Shown here: piece by piece, positions 45,080 through 56,431 of the stretch
Layout of the letters: the number at the start of each line of letters is the position of its first letter
Position numbering within the stretch: the first letter of the stretch is position 1
Program-made: the position numbers and the translations under genes
Source: Takakia lepidozioides
Taxonomy: Eukaryota > Streptophyta > Takakiopsida > Takakiales > Takakiaceae
Assembly (NCBI GenBank): GCA_030704615.1
Contig: CM060732.1
Coordinates: 64,771,053-64,835,052 of the forward strand
DNA length: 64,000 bases
Direction of reading: 5' to 3'
Notes under the pieces: model-generated
Seen by the model: the letters and a program-made list of their open reading frames with translations, nothing else
Database searches by the model: none
Told to the model about the DNA's origin: nothing

Positions 45080-48000
45080 ATATTCTCTTAAGACTTTGTT
45101 TGCCGTAGCCTAGTGGCCATAGAGACCCCACGCCCAGTTGGGCGGAACAAGAGGTAACAGACACTACCTTTGTGACTCCAGCAGTGGGACTTGCCTTGGT
45201 ATACACAATTGGTTTGGGCTTTTCAGATTTACTCTAGAAAGCCTGTCACACAAGCATCAATATGCTGTGTGTGAGCTGCCCAGCAAGTATATCCTGACAG
45301 GGCCAGAGCTGTAGGCCCAGCCTTGAGATTTTGGAAGTTGGTGAACAGAAGTGCTGGGACTATGTTCTTGATGGTCCTCAGGAGGGTTGCTCTCTGATGA
45401 GGATACCCTGGAAATTGGATCATAAAATGGATATTGTCTTCAAGCTGCCCACACATCGGGCATTGACAATCTTCCTTCCCTCTATGCATATGTTAATTAC
45501 TCAAAGGTAGACTCCCTGCTGAGTTTAAATGTCAATCTAGTGCCGAATGTAGGTAGGCCCTTGAGATCATCTTTAACCCCTAATGTCCTATGTGACCCGA
45601 AACGGGTCGCACCCTTTTTCTCGACCAGCTGTAACTTCCTGAATCTAGGTCTGATTGAAAACCCGCCAATAGGAACATTGTAGTCCAGATTAAGAGCTTT
45701 CCAAAGCAACCCGCCCTTGGCCAATGGTAGAAAGTTATGGCTGTTCAAAGTCCAAAATCCACGAAACGGCATCAGAATACAGCAAGAGATTCTCTGCCCG
45801 CTGCCCAAATTTGGCTTGCCTGTGCTGGCGGGTACCCCTGCTTGGCATGTGGGGCCAAGGTGTGAGTAGGCGAGGGATGAGGTGACCGGTTCTTTATGGT
45901 GGACGAGCCCCAGCAAATAGAGGGTTGCTGTGAAATTTGAAGGGGCAGCCCCAATCTGTATAGGTGGTCTTGGATGGAGCTCATGCACAGTTTAGTCCAA
46001 AGTTTCCAACGGCACTGAGAACCTTTTCATCTAAATTATGAAAATTACTAAATGTACGAAAATTATAGTATCTCTTCATCCTGAAGGATAACTGCTTTCC
46101 GTTGTCGTTGCTATAGGAAAAGGGTGACTATAAGCCCAAAATCTCCAAATTCTCCCCTAGATACCCCTTTGTAGACACTACAAAGGAGGGATCCCAAGAA
46201 CTTTCGCAAATTTTAGGGGTAGGTGGACAACATGATTAGGCAGGTTGTCTGTGAATTTCATGTGAATTGGAAAGTCGGTAGGAGTTGTTAAGTTTTTAGG
46301 CCCAAAAAAAAGAAAAATTACGACTTTCAAGTTGCAGCTCTCAAAAAGTTATGATCTTGAAATATGTACGGTGAAACGCTCTGAAACTTTATGTGCAGAT
46401 AGAAAATGTAGTTAGCAACATAAATCAACAGTTCATTTCCATAGATCACAAAATTTGGAAAGAGATGGCCAAAAAGATGATGTTGGGTCATGAATCTGCA
46501 GATTTTTGGCAAAATCTCTACAGCACATTAGAGGTTAAGGTCCTCACCGATGTCACAAACTGGAGACAAGTTCAGGGAAGTTTTATGCCTAACTTCATTT
46601 TGTTCAGACATTCTTTGTGCTTCTGACATTACCTTAGATCTTCAGGCGCAAGTGAACTTCATCTAGCTGGGTCAGTTCTTCCTGCCTGATATTCAGGTAC
46701 TTGAAAATCTCCTTCACCTTGTTCCAACAGGTCTTAGCCTGCTGTTTAACAGGACAGTCTTGCTTCCAAGAAATAGAGTCGATTATCCTAGGGTATATGG
46801 TATTAGGCATGCGATCAACTGACCTTGAATTCATCACGTCGAGAGCCAAACTTGCCCCATGTTAGCTGTTCTAGAGCAGGCAGACATGCTCTCTTTGAGC
46901 ACCAAAAGCTAAATGATCCTAAAGACTTAGCATGGTTGCAGTTGCCAATCCACACGGCAGATGGGTACTTCAAGGTAGGCCCAATAACGTTGCAAAGTAT
47001 GGTCCTTTTAACTTCAGAGTCAATCCCTCTGAAATGGAGAAAATGAGTCTGACCCAAAGGTTTGTTTTTAGCTGTTTGAATTGAATCACTTTTTGTATAT
47101 GCGTATCCCAGTTACAACTGGAGGAAAACTGAACACCAACATATGTGTAGGAGGGGAGCACAGGGATCTCTTCACAGCCCACCGCGCATTTACTAACATT
47201 GGCTTCTAGCCTCCAAATACCTCTTCACACAACCAATCGACTCCTGAAGACTGGATGGAGTATCCCCTAGGCCCGCGAATTCATCTGCAAACACAAGAGC
47301 TGGTATGGCAGCATGACCCTCCTTTTACCCAAACCCCTTGCTTGCCATCTCTTCAAGGAGCTGATTAACGAAAACATTGAAGAGCAGTTGGGAGAGGGTA
47401 CAACCTTGAGCTACACATCAAAGAAGTTACACTTCTGGCCATTAACCATAACACAACTTTTAGTGTTCGCTGAACCATCCATTGTTCCCCTGACCCCAGC
47501 ACGATACTGTGCCAAACCTTTTTGACATCAGGAAGAAACAAAGGTTCTTCTTTTGACCTTCATTGGGTTGTCTGGCTTAGGGTAAGGATATGGTCTACGC
47601 AGCCCCTATTTCTCCGGAAGCTGGCCTGACCTTCATGAAAAACATGTCTAGAATCCAAATCAACCAGATGGTTGGTTGTTGTTTTACAAGACAGCTTGTC
47701 AACTGCAGTAAGAAGCTTAATACCATGGTAGTTTCCTGGCTCTTCTATGTCCCATTTCTTGTACAGATTTTTTGATGACACCCTCTCTCCATTTAAAGGG
47801 TATTATTTGTCTTCCACATAAGGTCAAAGAGGAGGGCAAGGGCCTCTATCATTGGATTGCCACCACGCTTAATTGGCTTGTTGACAAGGCCATCACCCTC
47901 ACTGGCTTTATAGCTTCATCAATCTCAGAAGAACTAATGAATGTGTTGTATCTCTTTGTGGTCTACTCCAGTTCATCAGGGCTGTCTGGATCATAGGAAC

Positions 48001-48180
48001 AGATTTTTTTTCTACTGTATCCTTCCATTCTTTCAAAAACCCCTCACTATTAGAGCTGGATTCATGGCTGTAGTGCGTTTCAAAGGTTTTCACAATTGCA
48101 ACCATAGAAGTCACGACTGCACCCTTGTTATTCCTCGAAGTGTGCACTTGCTGTCCGTTTTTTGGCCTGTACAAACGTTG
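45080..48180 (-). mobile_element. Degenerate LINE (non-LTR retrotransposon)
   Basis: Reads right to left. RPKNGQQVHTSRNNKGAVV and SSNSEGFLKEWKDTVEKK (linker before RT); RT core EEPGNYHGIKLLTAVDKL and HEGQASFRRNRGCVDHIL (47,780-47,560); LLFNVFVNQLLEEMASKG (~47,390-47,335); YTYVGVQFSSSCNWDTHIQK (~47,140); then CPMCGQLEDNIHFMIQFPGY, the C-terminal zinc motif (~45,460). Frameshifts and stops break every module and the endonuclease is absent. A TTAA-flanked element interrupts it at 45,573-46,637. The 3' end is at about 45,080 (GCAAACAAAGTCTTAAGAG on the minus strand). Confidence 0.85.
45573..46637. mobile_element. TTAA-flanked TIR element, copy 1 (inserted in LINE)
   Basis: Starts TTAA-CCCCTAATGTCC followed by GACCCGAAACGGGTCGCACC. 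The right end, read in reverse, is CTAAGGTAATGTCAGAAG, a decayed counterpart. LINE coding resumes on both sides (HLRLKI at 46,640; DDLKGLPTFGTRLTFKL at 45,565), which proves an insertion. The left end is homologous to that at 62,332 (ACCCGAA-nn-GGGTCGC). There is no transposase. The TTAA target is the hallmark of piggyBac elements. Confidence 0.65.
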
Positions 48181-48199
48181 TAAGACAAACCAGAATCTT

Positions 48200-48660
48200 T
48201 ATCATCAGCATACCTTCAAACAGTTGCAGGGCTTCCCTACAACAACCATGCTGGGCATATCCTGCAATCATTGCACTCCATGAAACCACATTTTGTTCAG
48301 CCATTTTGTCAAACACTCCCTTTGCATCCTTGATGCTCCCGCATTTAGCATACATGTCCATGAGGGCAGTGTCCAGATTGATACCTGGTACAATTCGGAC
48401 TTCTTTACCCTTTTCGAGAGCTGCCAGGCAGTTGAGGTTAATTTCATGGGACAACTCTTCCAAGTACATTTTCTTCTGATCCCTTACCAGCTGATTCACA
48501 TCTTTTCGCAAGTGGTCAGCTCCTTCAGCCCTTGCCTGCTCCTCTTCCAAATGAGAAGAGTAGCCAGGCTTTCTAATCTTATGGGCAAGCTGCTTTAGGT
48601 GAAGACCTAGGGAGAACCCTAATGAGTCATCCTGTTCTCCGTTTTCCCGTTCTGTTCTAG
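48200..48660 (-). pseudogene. PPR gene fragment abutting the LINE
   Basis: An open frame of 178 codons carries one PLS-type stretch: ALEKGKEVRIVPGINLDTAL, MDMYAKCGSIKDAKGVFDKM, AEQNVVSWSAMIAGYAQHGC and CREALQLFEGM. It then breaks off exactly where the LINE sequence begins (LQRLYRPKNGQQ in another frame). Upstream residues (LKQLAHKIRKPGYSSHLEEE) resemble the E+/pre-DYW linker of a PPR protein, which normally comes after, not before, the repeats, so the fragment seems rearranged. Confidence 0.75.
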
Positions 48661-48724
48661 GCAAAAAGTTGTGAACAGAAAAACAAGATCAGTCTGTAAT
48701 TATTTGAATGTATTATAGCCACAT

Positions 48725-48995
48725 TCAAGGAAAGAGAGAGAATGTAAATAAGGCACTTTGCCCCGACCCCGACAAGCTTGAAGAAGGGATAGAACCTACC
48801 TTTGTTAGGGGCTGATGCCGGTGGTAAGACTTACCTTGGAATAAACAATTGAGCAAGGTTTTCCAGATATCCTCTAGTAATCCCTTTACACAAGCATCTA
48901 CCTGCTGTGTGTGGTTTGCCCAGAGGAAAGAGATTGTACTCATAAGACGTTGTTTGCCGTAGCCCCCTGGCCATTGGAAAGAGAGAGAGAGAGAG
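48725..48995 (-). mobile_element. 5'-truncated LINE 3' end
   Basis: The minus strand reads WANHTQQVDACVKGLLEDIW, then CLFQGKSYHRHQPLTKVG, related to WAAHTQHIDACVTGFLE of the LINE above. It ends in GGGGGCTACGGCAAACAACG TCTTATGAGTAC. A (GA)n run lies at 48,975-48,999. Confidence 0.7.
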
Positions 48996-49329
48996 AGTGA
49001 AAAATCCTCAAGCCTCTCATTTTTCAGGTTTCCGAATTCTGTCACAAGGTGTTGGCTACAGTAGACCAGCCAAGATAGTAATGTACATTGACTGGATCAT
49101 GTAGAAGGTGTACACATGTACTCCAGTATGCTGCTGCTACCAGGCCTAGCACAAGATATCATGGATTAGTTTGCCATCAAGTGTCATATTCGTTTAGTAG
49201 GAACCTTCATGGACATCCCATTCTCCTTGCCTTACCAACAGGAATGTACGAGTAGCTCAAACATGTTCCTCAACACCACAAACAGGATTAAGTAATCCAA
49301 GAGTGGAGTTCACCAATTTCAAGGATAGA

Positions 49330-49405
49330 ATGTACTCATAAGACGTTGTTTGCCGTAGCCTTGTGGCCATTGACCCAGCGCCCAGTTTGAGCGGAACACC
49401 TATTC
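49330..49405 (-). mobile_element. LINE 3'-terminal fragment
   Basis: Only the last ~75 bases of the family remain: the plus strand reads GTACTCATAAGACGTTGTTT, GCCGTAGCCTTGTGGCCAT and CGCCCAGTTTGAGCGGAAC. Confidence 0.7.
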
Positions 49406-52210
49406 AAGGATAGAGAGAGATCCAGAGGGTCAGGCAATTCTTGAGTGTCACAAAGAACTTGACCACATTCAAGGGAAAGCGGGAGAAAGGAAGTTTATCA
49501 TCCACAGAAAGGCCGAAGAGCCCAGCCTAAACCTTCTCAATGCCCATAGACAAGCTGGGAATGGAGCTGTAGACAAGTAATTGGGCTGTAAGATTCTAGC
49601 GTCACAGAGAACATGGAAAGTGATCTGGTAAAAGTACAGTTTGTTATAAGATTCTTTGGTTTCCAGGTGTACTGGACATGAAGTTCTTCATCAGATCAGC
49701 TCCAGTCTGATCAGCTCCAGTCTAATCACCTTGTTGTGAAGAAATTTCGAGCCCTTCTGGAAGATGTGCAGTAGGGAGGCAATGGACAAGCGGAGTTGTT
49801 TGGAAAGAAATTGGACAAGAGAGTGAGATGATTATGCCCATACGCCGTATAGGGCTCAACACAAGTAAGAGAATAACAGGGTCAAATAGTCAAATAGTGG
49901 AATCACGGGGACGGAGACTGCTAAGAGAGGGAGGCTGACCAAAATTGACCATAATAACATGTTGCAGCAAGGGTCCGAGAATCAGTCTAGTTAAGTCCAA
50001 TTGACTATAACATACAAAAATGAACCACATCTACTGCTCAAGATACAGTGTACTGGGTTGTTTGTCATTTGAATACATCAAGTTTATTTGCATGTGTCCT
50101 GTATGTCTCTGCTCTACAAACCAAGAGGAAAATCTTATGCACCCTCCAGCTATACCTAAAAATGTTTCCACAAAGCATTTTGTTGAGTGCCTTGGAGCAT
50201 TACTTGGGCCATTACTTGCCTCTTCATACTGTTCACCATTCTCTTCTCATGGGTTCAACAGCCCCTGACTCTAGCACCTGCAACTTGACCAATAATAGTC
50301 CAAAAGTTGAGTGCTGCTCAATGGCTGCCCATGGGTGTTAATAGCACCTGCTCTTTGATCTTCCAATTTCTGAGATATAGTTGTGAAGATCACTAAGTTA
50401 TGAGATTCAGGAGAGGCATATTTTTGGCAAATATTTTTCTGGAGACCACAGATTATGACAGGGTCTGTTTGGATCAAAACCATATCAGGATCTCTTAAAA
50501 ATCCATTGTGCATGTGAATTAAGAGTTCAAATTGGATAAGTTTTCCTGTAGTATATTTTCGTCAATGGATGCATACTGCACAGCCAATCACAAACTTGCC
50601 CTCGATTGCTGTGCCGCCTCTTTTTCACTCTCCTTGTCTCTCTGCTGCATTCCAGATGTGCAAGTGTCTACATCTGCTGAGACATTCACATGAAATGAAG
50701 TGAGAAATTCAGTTGGGGGAGGTAATAGCCGTGCAGCAATGTATGCTCTATATTCTTGTCCTGTTCTGCATAATACTCAGGAAAACACCATATGAGATAT
50801 TGTACCCAAATCCAAGCTCAAAAACTGAGAAGGCCCCTTTGAATGATTGGCAGGCTTGCAGATGACATTGAGAGCAACGACATGGAGGATATTTCTCTGC
50901 TGAACAAGTGGATGTTCTAGTAGAAGCAAATTTGTCAACAAACTCATACTGACTCTTAAAGGTACAAATGCAACTGAATCTGTAACTCCCTTTGCTCATA
51001 TTCAACCCAGTAATGTTGTCTTCATTTCACCACCAAGCACAGATCCATAGCAAGGATCAAAGAGAAATTTGTGACTATTGGTCTAATTTTGGATTTCCCT
51101 GGAATACATCTCATAGGGAAACCTAAAACAAACAGGTGGCCGCTGAAGCATAGATTATGGTGTCTCTTCACCCCAAAAGGTTACAGCCGTCAGTACTGAA
51201 CTTACATTTAACTACTTTGTGTTGATTTCAGACTGAGTTGACAACAGAGATGCAGCGGTACTCATGGACAAGTGAAGGAGATGCTCAACTAGTTTAAATG
51301 TGGAATTAAGCACCTGGGCAAAACAGAGGTGACAGCTGCCCGACTCCATACCTCCCACTGGCAGCCTGGTGCTCATTTTACCAGACCAGACATAATGACA
51401 GCATAAGAAGCAAGATCCGACTTTCATTTGTATTTTCACTACCACAATTGGCTGGTGACCAGGTTGGAGAATGAGAAAGAGGCCAAATGAACAAAGGGAG
51501 ACATGTGTGCTCATTTGACCACCCCCTGTGATACAGCATACTAACCCTCCCGTAGTTGATCCCATTGCTCCAACATGACACTTTCAATGTGTTGTATTCA
51601 TCGTATCCACAAAGTAAGCATCAGTAGTTTGTTATGTCCCTGGTAAAGTACCCAAACGTGAAAAAATCACCTTGTGCATTGATGAGTTTTTGGTGCATCC
51701 TCCATCACAGGATGCCTTCAGTTAACAGAAAGAAGGAAGCACATTGATCACAACTTTGGAATCTTTTCATTCTTCCATGATCCTTTGTAATATGAGATCC
51801 AGGGGAGCTACTATTATCTCTTCTGAGATAGCCAATCTCTCACTGAGGTCTTCCGTTAGAAGGATCAGCAATGCTTGGCAGCCATCTACACAAAGCATTG
51901 ACTCCTAGACAATCCCTTGAGCAATAATTGTTTTTGGGCTCCATGGTGAGGGCTCCATTCTTCTTCTATTTTATGTCATGTATTCTCAATCTGTCTCTTT
52001 GTGTGTTGTCGTTCTTCTCCGTGGATTCATTTCATTGAGAAACTATTGAGATTTAGAACAGAACAGAAGTCTAAAACAGGTCCATTGCAAACTAGATGCA
52101 GAACACTAACCTGGTTTTGGGTGTGGTGCGGATGGACCGTGTTACTAGGACTCTCTCAAGTATTGGTGGTCGACCTCTGACCAGGTGGCTCGGGGTTTCG
52201 TGTTAGTGGG
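49406..52210. other. No recognised gene; contains R1 repeat copy 4
   Basis: Short frames only. 51,780-52,050 is a fourth R1 copy (GAGATCCAGGGGAGCTACTA, CAATCTCTCACTGAGGTCTT, AGACAATCCCTTGAGCAATA). If the LST8-like exon at 52,336 belongs to a complete gene, its later exons should lie here on the minus strand, but none was found. Confidence 0.4.
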
Positions 52211-52336
52211 CTAGACCCAGGTGAGCAGATGTTGCTGCCGTTCATTGCTTCGGTAGCATCGTCCGCTGGTGGCTTCCCACAAACGAATGGTGTGATCATA
52301 TCCCGCTGTTGCCAACACCACCGACGGATGCGGCAT
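52211..52336 (-). CDS. LST8-like WD40 first exon or fragment
   Basis: ATG at 52,336 starts [17 protein letters not shown] then EATSGRCYR, almost the exact N-terminus of plant and animal LST8 ([26 protein letters not shown]), the seven-bladed WD40 subunit of the TOR complex. After CYR the match stops ([12 protein letters not shown], stop at 52,211), where relatives read TIQYPDSQVNRLEI. Either a splice site lies in this tail with distant exons, or this is a truncated copy. It lies head to head with the thioredoxin-like gene, ATGs 730 bases apart. Confidence 0.7.
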   Translation of the reverse strand: MPHPSVVLATAGYDHTIRLWEATSGRCYRSNERQQHLLTWV

Positions 52337-53065
52337 ATCTCACGCCTACAATCCTCTCTTCCTCCCTCCCTTCTCTGTCCAGCTTCGAAACTCGAAATCA
52401 GGGACGACCCATCATCCCCAGACTGCAACAGGAGACCTGTTCGCCCTCCATGGTCATGGCACCAGGGACCCTGTGGAATTAGTCTCCATCTTCTCGAAAT
52501 TTACAGGAAAGGCACTGCACTGCACTGCCAACCCAACCGAATCTTCCTACAAAACTCTGCATCTACTTAGCAGCTCCAGGAGAGAACTGATACTACGGTG
52601 ATCTTCACAGTGCTGAGAACAAACTGCGCAATCGAGCATCACACAAGGATCTAGCTAGGGCCTGCTAACTCCCTTTGGTTACTTGTCGCTAACCAAACAT
52701 TGGTTAGCGAGATGTATTAGCATTTTGTCACTTTATTGTGCGAACAGTAACTTTAAGCCTGTTACTAGTTACTACCAACACTGCCAGAGAATCACGACGG
52801 CTACAGAATATCTCGTACGATACCTTTCCGGTTCGTCTGTTCCACAGGGAATCTCGTACAAAGTGGGCTATTCCGAGTGGAATTGTCCTCTGGAGGAAAC
52901 ATTCGTAGTAAGATGGGGTGGGCGCAACAATTATTTGTGAAACGGCGTGAAGAATGAAGCAGAGGATAGTTTTACTATTCACCCTAGCAAGCCCACAATG
53001 CGGGGTGGGTGTGCTGCAGAGCTCGCACACCGCCATCGCTGCACTCGTCTGTGGAAGAAGGAGAT

Positions 53066-56000
53066 ATGTCTTCTTCCTTGTCTTCCTCATTGGCCATTGC
53101 CTTTGACGCGTCCAATTCTTCACGGCGTGCTTGGTGGGTTAGAGATTCTTGCGTCTTGGAGGCGAGTCCCAGATGTTTTTCTCTTGGATGGCGGCAACAG
53201 AAGAATTTAAGGCAATTCGTGAAGAGTTCACGAACCTCGCGACGAGTGCGACCATCTTTGCAGGTGTGGTCCTGTTGTGTTATGTCTTCAAATATTCAGT
53301 CTTTCCCGACAGCACTCTATATAAGATAGATTGCGCAGGGTCAAAATCCGCCAATTGTACTTGACAGGCATAAAGTTTTCCTCAAACTAGTAATTGGATC
53401 ATCGTAAAGGCTTAGTCAGGAGATGTCTCGTGATGCGGAGATTATACCACTGGCAGCGTGCAGAATCCCTGCTATCTTTTATGAGCTCTTTGAATGTACG
53501 ACGTAGATCTGTAAGTCAATTGAAAGGGACAAAGTACTGGCGTGCCTTGCCTGCTTTGCTCCTCTTCGTTCCCTCTCTTCTGCACATTGCCGGCCGGCAT
53601 GCCGTGTGCTGGTAGGAGGTCTCTTGTCTACTTCTTTTCTTTCCTTTTTTTTTTTTTTTGTCTTAGGTCTTCTTTTCTGTTCATTTTCCGTGATGTCTTT
53701 CTAGTCTTTGCTTCTTTCTTTAAAATTTGTTGTGTTCTGGGTCTTTCGCGCCCCTCTCCTTAGTCTCTCTCGGGAAATTCAAGCATCGCTATCGCAGAAA
53801 TTGTTGCATTGTCTTCAAATGTTTGGTTGACTCTCTAAGATATAGAGCTGTAGATTGACTATCTGAAAACAAGGCTGCAGCTGTGTTTGTTGCTCTCTAA
53901 TCTCTTACCGTTCTCTGAATATCTGTTCCTTCTCCCCTGTGATGCATTGCCATACTTTTCTTTCAATAAGCTTCTATTTTTGTCTTGTATGTGTTCTCAT
54001 CTTTCCCTTTTATTACTAGTCGCTCATGTGGATATACCACAAGGCTATGAGTATGGCCGCAAACTGACACCCAGCGCCGTGACCAGCCAGACTAAATTTC
54101 CCTCTTGAATGCGGAAATGACTGTAGCCCCATAGTAAGACAACTCACCATTGTAGCTTGGATAGAAGAAATTAAGAAAAGAAAGGTCAAGTATGTAGTGC
54201 TGCTCCACTGGGTCTACCCTTGCATCTAATATATCTTCCATCGCAATTTACAGACCCTATCCAGCAGATTTTGAGTGCATCTACCTCTTGGACCCACTAT
54301 CTGGTCAGTTTGCATTTGTTACCACACGTGTCTGTACATCGAGAACCCACTGTTGGTACACAGATTGTGATAGGCATTTTGCTGCGAAGGATAAGGAACT
54401 CCCAGAAAATGAAGCATTCATGTCCCCTAACAATTTGAGTATTCCATTTTGCATATCACAATCATGTAAAGGTTCAGAGGAAGATGAAGTAATTGAAGAA
54501 TGTAAACCTAATCATTCAGCGTTGCAACTGGTGTCGATTGCGTGGGTTGACCTGTGCAGGTGAGGGCAGCAGCAGGCCCTAGTGATGGGGTGAGATGGTG
54601 GGAGAAAGACGGGGGACCCAACATGAAAGATGTGCACTCCACACAGGAGTTTGTAGATGCGCTGTCAGGTGCTGGGGAAAAGCTTGTAGTTGTTGATTTC
54701 TATGGCACCTGGTGTGGTTCCTGCCGAGCTCTGTATCCCAAGGTAGGATTATTTCTCTTTTCGTGGAACTCCTAATGCATTTTCAGATGGAAGTTTCAGA
54801 AAAATGCAACAGTGTGAGAGCATTTGCTGGCTTGCTGCTCTAAGAAAAGAAAATTACAAGAGGGTCGGGCTGTCTCCAGTGGAGGAGAGATGTTTAGAGA
54901 AATTTCTACCAGGTGGATAGTGTCTTGAAAAGGATGACAGACCTCTGCAGAAGTACGTTCTTGTCGGTGCTTGCTCCTGGTGCTTTTCATTTACTCTTCC
55001 AGAGTGGTCAGCAATACAGGCTGAATGGACAACTGGAGGTAATAGTAACATGTTTCATGAGAAATCACATCATTCCTCATATCACATGCAGTTGTCTTTG
55101 TGGCATATGGTTCTTAGGCACTTTCACAGAGCCAGTTTTCTGATGCCAGTACCCCTATGTTTGGAGAATGTAATCAATGTCGGACAGCACAACACGTCAT
55201 GAAATTTAAATGTATCCAACATACTGTTTTCAAGAGAGTGTACTCATAAGATGTGGTTTGGCGTAGCCCTGGGGACCCCACGCCCAGCTGGGGGGATCAA
55301 AAGGGAACACATACTACCTTTGTGAGACTCATGTTCGAAAGAAAGAATGTACTCATGAGACATTGTTTGCCATAGCTGTGTGGCCATAGACCCTGTACCC
55401 AGTTTGGCGGAACAAACAGACACTACCTTTGTGAGGGGCTCACTCCAGTAGTAGCACTTGCTATAAGCAATTGGTTTGGGCTTTCCAGATTTCCTCTAGA
55501 AAGCCCTTCACACCAGTGTCAATCTGCTCAGCAATTAGACCCCAACAGGGCCAGGGCTTTAGGATTAGGTTTGAGATTTTGAAAGTTGGTGAACAGAGGT
55601 GCAGCAAGTATGGTCCTGATTGCTCTGAGAATATTTGAAGGATGCAGAAGGTGCCATTGCTGATTTCCTGATGGTTGGTGGTATTCAAACAATGGTGCTT
55701 TTGTGTTGCAGTTGTGTAAACTAGCAGCAGAGCACCAAGATGTCGAGTTTTTGAAGGTGAACTTCGATGAGAACAAGCCCATGTGTAAGAGCCTCAATAT
55801 CAAAGTCTTGCCATTCTTCCACTTTTACAGGGGTGCCGATGGCCGCCTTGACGGCTTCTCTTGCTCCCTTTCCAAGGTACATGCCAATTCCTTCACCGAA
55901 TATGAGAAATGAAACTTCTGTTTTCAGGCTTTGTTTATAAAAATGTACTTGGGCTGGGAAGGAAGTTTGACTATGATGAAGCATTCAATGATGGCCCAGA

Positions 56001-56431
56001 GACTGCTAGTCAAGCTGCTATCAATCTCTGATGGTTGGATGGTCTCAATATTGTAGCAGCTCCTATTGTTTGGAGTGTAGAAGAAGGTAAGATCTTTGGT
56101 AGAGCATACTACCTGGTCTTCATCCATACTAAACTGTTCATCTCTCGTCGGACTTCTCTGCCTCTTTGGTACGGTTGTCTAGTTCCCTGTCTCATCATCC
56201 CTTACATGTGATTGTGAGGAAATAGAAGTGAAGGCAATCAAGAGTACGACAACAATACTCACCTCCTTTGCTGTGTGCCCCTGCCAGCTTCAAAAGCTGA
56301 AGGATGCGATTGCGCAGCATAACACAGAACGCTGCAGCATTGGTCCTCCTTTGGGTGTTGGCAACATCAACTTTTTTTCAGGGTTGTCCTCATCAAGCAC
56401 AAGTGACCAACCAGCTGCTGCAGCCAGATGA
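53066..56431 (+). CDS. Thioredoxin-like 1 / ACHT-type atypical Cys-His-rich thioredoxin, chloroplast
   Basis: Four exons in phase 0 (53,066-53,263; 54,560-54,742; 55,712-55,876; 56,288-56,431) give 229 residues. Exon 1 is Ser/Arg-rich and acid-poor, like a chloroplast transit peptide. Exon 2 holds [20 protein letters not shown], a landmark of plant ACHT proteins, then [20 protein letters not shown] with active site WCGSC. Exon 3 reads [40 protein letters not shown] and GFSCS (cis-Pro present). Exon 4 reads [12 protein letters not shown] and RCSIGPPLG. ACHTs pass oxidising equivalents from 2-Cys peroxiredoxin to stromal targets. The canonical second residue is Gly or Ala; GS is within family range. 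The upstream in-frame codon at 53,009 is GTG, so ATG 53,066 was chosen. Confidence 0.92.
55236..55700 (-). mobile_element. Two LINE 3'-end fragments in intron 3 of the ACHT gene
   Basis: 55,236-55,325 and 55,345-55,700 on the minus strand. The second encodes [20 protein letters not shown] and [12 protein letters not shown], related to [20 protein letters not shown] in the LINE at 45,080-48,180. Both end in the ...CTTATGAGTAC-type terminus (CAAACAATGTCTCATGAGTAC for the second). The older end lies within about 12 bases of the exon 3 acceptor at 55,711. Confidence 0.75.

Noticed and set aside
52229-52570. Plus-strand open frame of 113 codons
   Set aside because: It is antisense to the LST8-like exon, which explains its openness; the protein has no family resemblance.
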